Positions 14,208 through 15,707 of a DNA stretch of 15,707 nucleotides are shown one piece after another (position 1 is the stretch's first letter; every line of letters starts with the position of its first letter). The stretch covers positions 1 through 15,707 of the forward strand of contig JBDLUS010000013.1 of NCBI GenBank assembly GCA_039805165.1. The letters run 5' to 3'. Source of the stretch: CAIZGX01 sp039805165 (GTDB taxonomy: Bacteria; Bacteroidota; Bacteroidia; Flavobacteriales_D; Sanyastnellaceae). Made by a program: the position numbers and the translations under genes. The notes under the pieces are model-generated. The model worked only from the letters and a program-made list of their open reading frames with translations, was not told where the DNA came from and made no database searches.

Positions 14208-15517
14208 TCTTTCTTGCCTTGATTCGGGTTCGGATTAGGGTTGTTTGGTTTGCCCTTGAAACGATTCGGTCTGTTGCCGTTGCCCTGAGGTCTATTGCCC
14301 TCTTTCGGCTTTGGTGCTCCAGCGTTCTGAGGCGCTGCATTTCCTGATGCAGCATTTCCCGGTGCAGCAGGTTTATTTGAATTGTTCGGCTTGTTACGAT
14401 TGCGATTGTTGTTATTTGGCTTACGCTTCTTATTGTCGAAACGCGTTAAGCTATCTTGACCTACAACCTCAGCAAATTCAACACTTTCAACAACTTCTTT
14501 CTCTTCAATAAACGTCTGAACTTCACCTATAACTTCACCGCGTTTATTCTTTTCAATGATGTCTTTCACCACATCTGCAGAAAGCGCAAACGGCCCGTCG
14601 CCGTGCTGACCCTCAATGGTGTAATAAATAACTTGTTTGAAGATATCTGTTTTGAAGTGCGTAGCAATTCCTTTCGGAAGTTTCAATTTCACGTGTGTTG
14701 GAGGAAGCATACGAACGGCTTCAACGTATTGATCCAATTCGTAATTCAAACAACACTTCAGCTTTCCGCATTGACCTGCAAGTTTTCCTGGGTTCAATGA
14801 AAGCTGCTGATATCGCGCTGCTCCGGTAGACACCGATCTGAAATCGGTTAACCATGTTGAGCAGCAAAGTTCTCTTCCGCATGAACCAATTCCACCTAAA
14901 CGTCCTGCCTCTAAACGAAGACCAATCTGGCGCATTTCAATGCGCACCTTGAACTCTTCAGCATACTTGCGAATGAGTTCACGGAAATCTACACGGTCAT
15001 CGGCCGTGTAGTAAAATATCGCGCGTGTTTTATCACCTTGATATTCCACATCGCTAATTTTCATTTGAAGACCCAACTCGCGCGATATCTCACGTGAGCG
15101 AATCATAGTGCTGGTTTCCAATTGGCGTGCCGCCTGCCATGTATCGAAATCCGATTGTTCAGCTTTGCGAAGTACGCGTTTCAATTCGTAATTGTCCTTG
15201 ATGTCTCTGCGGTTCATTTGAACGCGAACCAATTCGCCTGCCAATGAAACAATACCCACATCATATCCTGTAGAAGCCTCAACAGCTATTACATCTCCTT
15301 GAAACAACTCTAAATTTCCTTTTCTGAAGAATGCCTTACGGCCGTTTTTAAAACGCGCTTCAACAACGTCAAACGGCTTCATACCGTCTGCTAAAGGAAT
15401 ACCTGCCAACCAATCGAAAACCTCCATTTTACCGGAGCTACACGTTCCGCAATTACCATTGCTTTTGCAACCGTTTGGAACGCCACCATCTTTACTTCCA
15501 CAACTCGAACATCCCAT
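14204..15517 (-). CDS. ricT: RicT/YaaT-like PSP1-domain protein with Asn/Pro-rich C-terminal tail
   Basis: This is a 437-residue cytoplasmic protein. The PSP1/RicT core (about 45-290) includes GRLGGIGSCGRELCCSTWL (C213, C218, C219) and AGQCGKLKCCLNYELDQY (C250, C255, C256), the cysteines that bind iron-sulfur clusters in the RicAFT complex. In Bacillus that complex acts with RNase Y in mRNA maturation; in Bacteroidota its role is not established. Two parts go beyond the core: a short Cys-rich N-terminus (C3, C6, C17, C23, C26) and a basic low-complexity tail (about 361-437) rich in Asn, Pro, Lys and Gly that could bind RNA. The gene follows mutS by 31 bases, has its own TAnnTTTG box in that gap, and overlaps gldH by 4 bases. 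Confidence 0.9.
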   Translation of the reverse strand: MGCSSCGSKDGGVPNGCKSNGNCGTCSSGKMEVFDWLAGIPLADGMKPFDVVEARFKNGRKAFFRKGNLELFQGDVIAVEASTGYDVGIVSLAGELVRVQMNRRDIKDNYELKRVLRKAEQSDFDTWQAARQLETSTMIRSREISRELGLQMKISDVEYQGDKTRAIFYYTADDRVDFRELIRKYAEEFKVRIEMRQIGLRLEAGRLGGIGSCGRELCCSTWLTDFRSVSTGAARYQQLSLNPGKLAGQCGKLKCCLNYELDQYVEAVRMLPPTHVKLKLPKGIATHFKTDIFKQVIYYTIEGQHGDGPFALSADVVKDIIEKNKRGEVIGEVQTFIEEKEVVESVEFAEVVGQDSLTRFDNKKRKPNNNNRNRNKPNNSNKPAAPGNAASGNAAPQNAGAPKPKEGNRPQGNGNRPNRFKGKPNNPNPNPNQGKKE

Positions 15518-15536
15518 GTTTTCTTTTTTATATTCT

Positions 15537-15544
15537 CAAATATA
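15537..15544 (-). promoter_or_regulatory. -7 box (TATATTTG) before ricT
   Basis: The minus strand reads TATATTTG, a full match to TAnnTTTG, inside the gap between the mutS stop and the ricT start. The box ends 19 bases before the ricT ATG, giving a leader of about 15 bases, so ricT-gldH need not depend on read-through from mutS. No TTG at a good -33 spacing is seen. Confidence 0.45.
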
Positions 15545-15548
15545 CAAA

Positions 15549-15707
15549 TTAGCTTCCCACTATCTTCTTGATCTCGTTCAACTTGAACAAAGCTTCAACC
15601 GGAGTAAGCGTATTGATATCAATTTTTTCTACTTCTTTTTTTATCTGAACCAACGTCGGATCATCGAGTTGGAAAAAGCTCAATTGCATTTTTTCCTCTC
15701 CTTGAAC
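15549..15707 (-). CDS. mutS: DNA mismatch repair protein MutS, C-terminal end (partial)
   Basis: I translated the last 52 codons before a TAA at 15549-15551; the rest lies beyond the right edge. The peptide includes MQLSFFQLDDPTLVQIKKEV and then IDINTLTPVEALFKLNEIKK, the conserved C-terminal helix-turn-helix and oligomerisation segment of bacterial MutS. The ATPase and mismatch-recognition domains are not visible. The gene is followed by ricT on the same strand. Confidence 0.88.
   Translation of the reverse strand, partial: VQGEEKMQLSFFQLDDPTLVQIKKEVEKIDINTLTPVEALFKLNEIKKIVGS

Noticed and set aside
14207..14440. Repetitive-looking DNA (attcgg/gttg/gccg units) as a possible direct-repeat or CRISPR-like array
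   Set aside because: The repetition follows the Asn/Pro/Gly codons of the RicT tail and has no fixed repeat or spacer length.
14456..14800. 114-codon plus-strand open frame
   Set aside because: It is antisense to the conserved part of ricT; its Asn/Phe-rich product is what reading the opposite strand would give, and no motif is seen.

Overview
The window looks like a stretch of chromosome from a member of the Bacteroidota, most likely a Flavobacteriales-type organism. The evidence is a gene for the gliding-motility lipoprotein GldH, a secreted protein ending in a type IX secretion (T9SS) sorting domain, a PorV/PorQ-family outer-membrane barrel, and the Bacteroidota promoter box TAnnTTTG in front of several genes. 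Coding density is very high: no gap reaches 300 bases, and the longest (about 140 bases) lies between two divergent genes. I see no tRNA, rRNA, insertion sequence, CRISPR array or phage gene. The lineage is inferred from gene content, not from a marker gene.

Left part (1-2956, all minus strand): an oligopeptide-type ABC transporter protein with two fused ATPase domains; a TauE/SafE sulfite exporter; and, overlapping it by ATGA, the N-terminal two thirds or so of a persulfide-dioxygenase-like metallo-beta-lactamase protein that runs off the left edge. The last two form a plausible sulfide/persulfide oxidation and sulfite export pair. Next, on the plus strand (3099-4643), comes the most unusual protein here: a T9SS-exported fusion of a one-heme cytochrome c with a copper monooxygenase of the PHM/DBM fold. 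It converges, stop codon to stop codon, on a PorV/PorQ-family barrel gene, which lies downstream of an NfuA-like iron-sulfur carrier gene.

Middle (6525-10926, plus strand): two exported amidohydrolase-superfamily proteins encoded 4 bases apart. Together they hold three amidohydrolase-like domains, of which only the middle one keeps an apparently complete metal site.

Right part: a plus-strand run of trpS, a PlsC-type acyltransferase, gatC (overlapping the acyltransferase by 11 bases) and a DPM1-like glycosyltransferase. It converges with zero gap on a minus-strand set of mutS (only its C-terminal end), ricT (PSP1 domain) and gldH. Most of this is housekeeping. The points worth pursuing are the cytochrome-copper monooxygenase fusion, the amidohydrolase trio, the two identical TAnnTTTG-N4-ATG start regions that predict leaderless mRNAs, and the zero-gap convergent stops.
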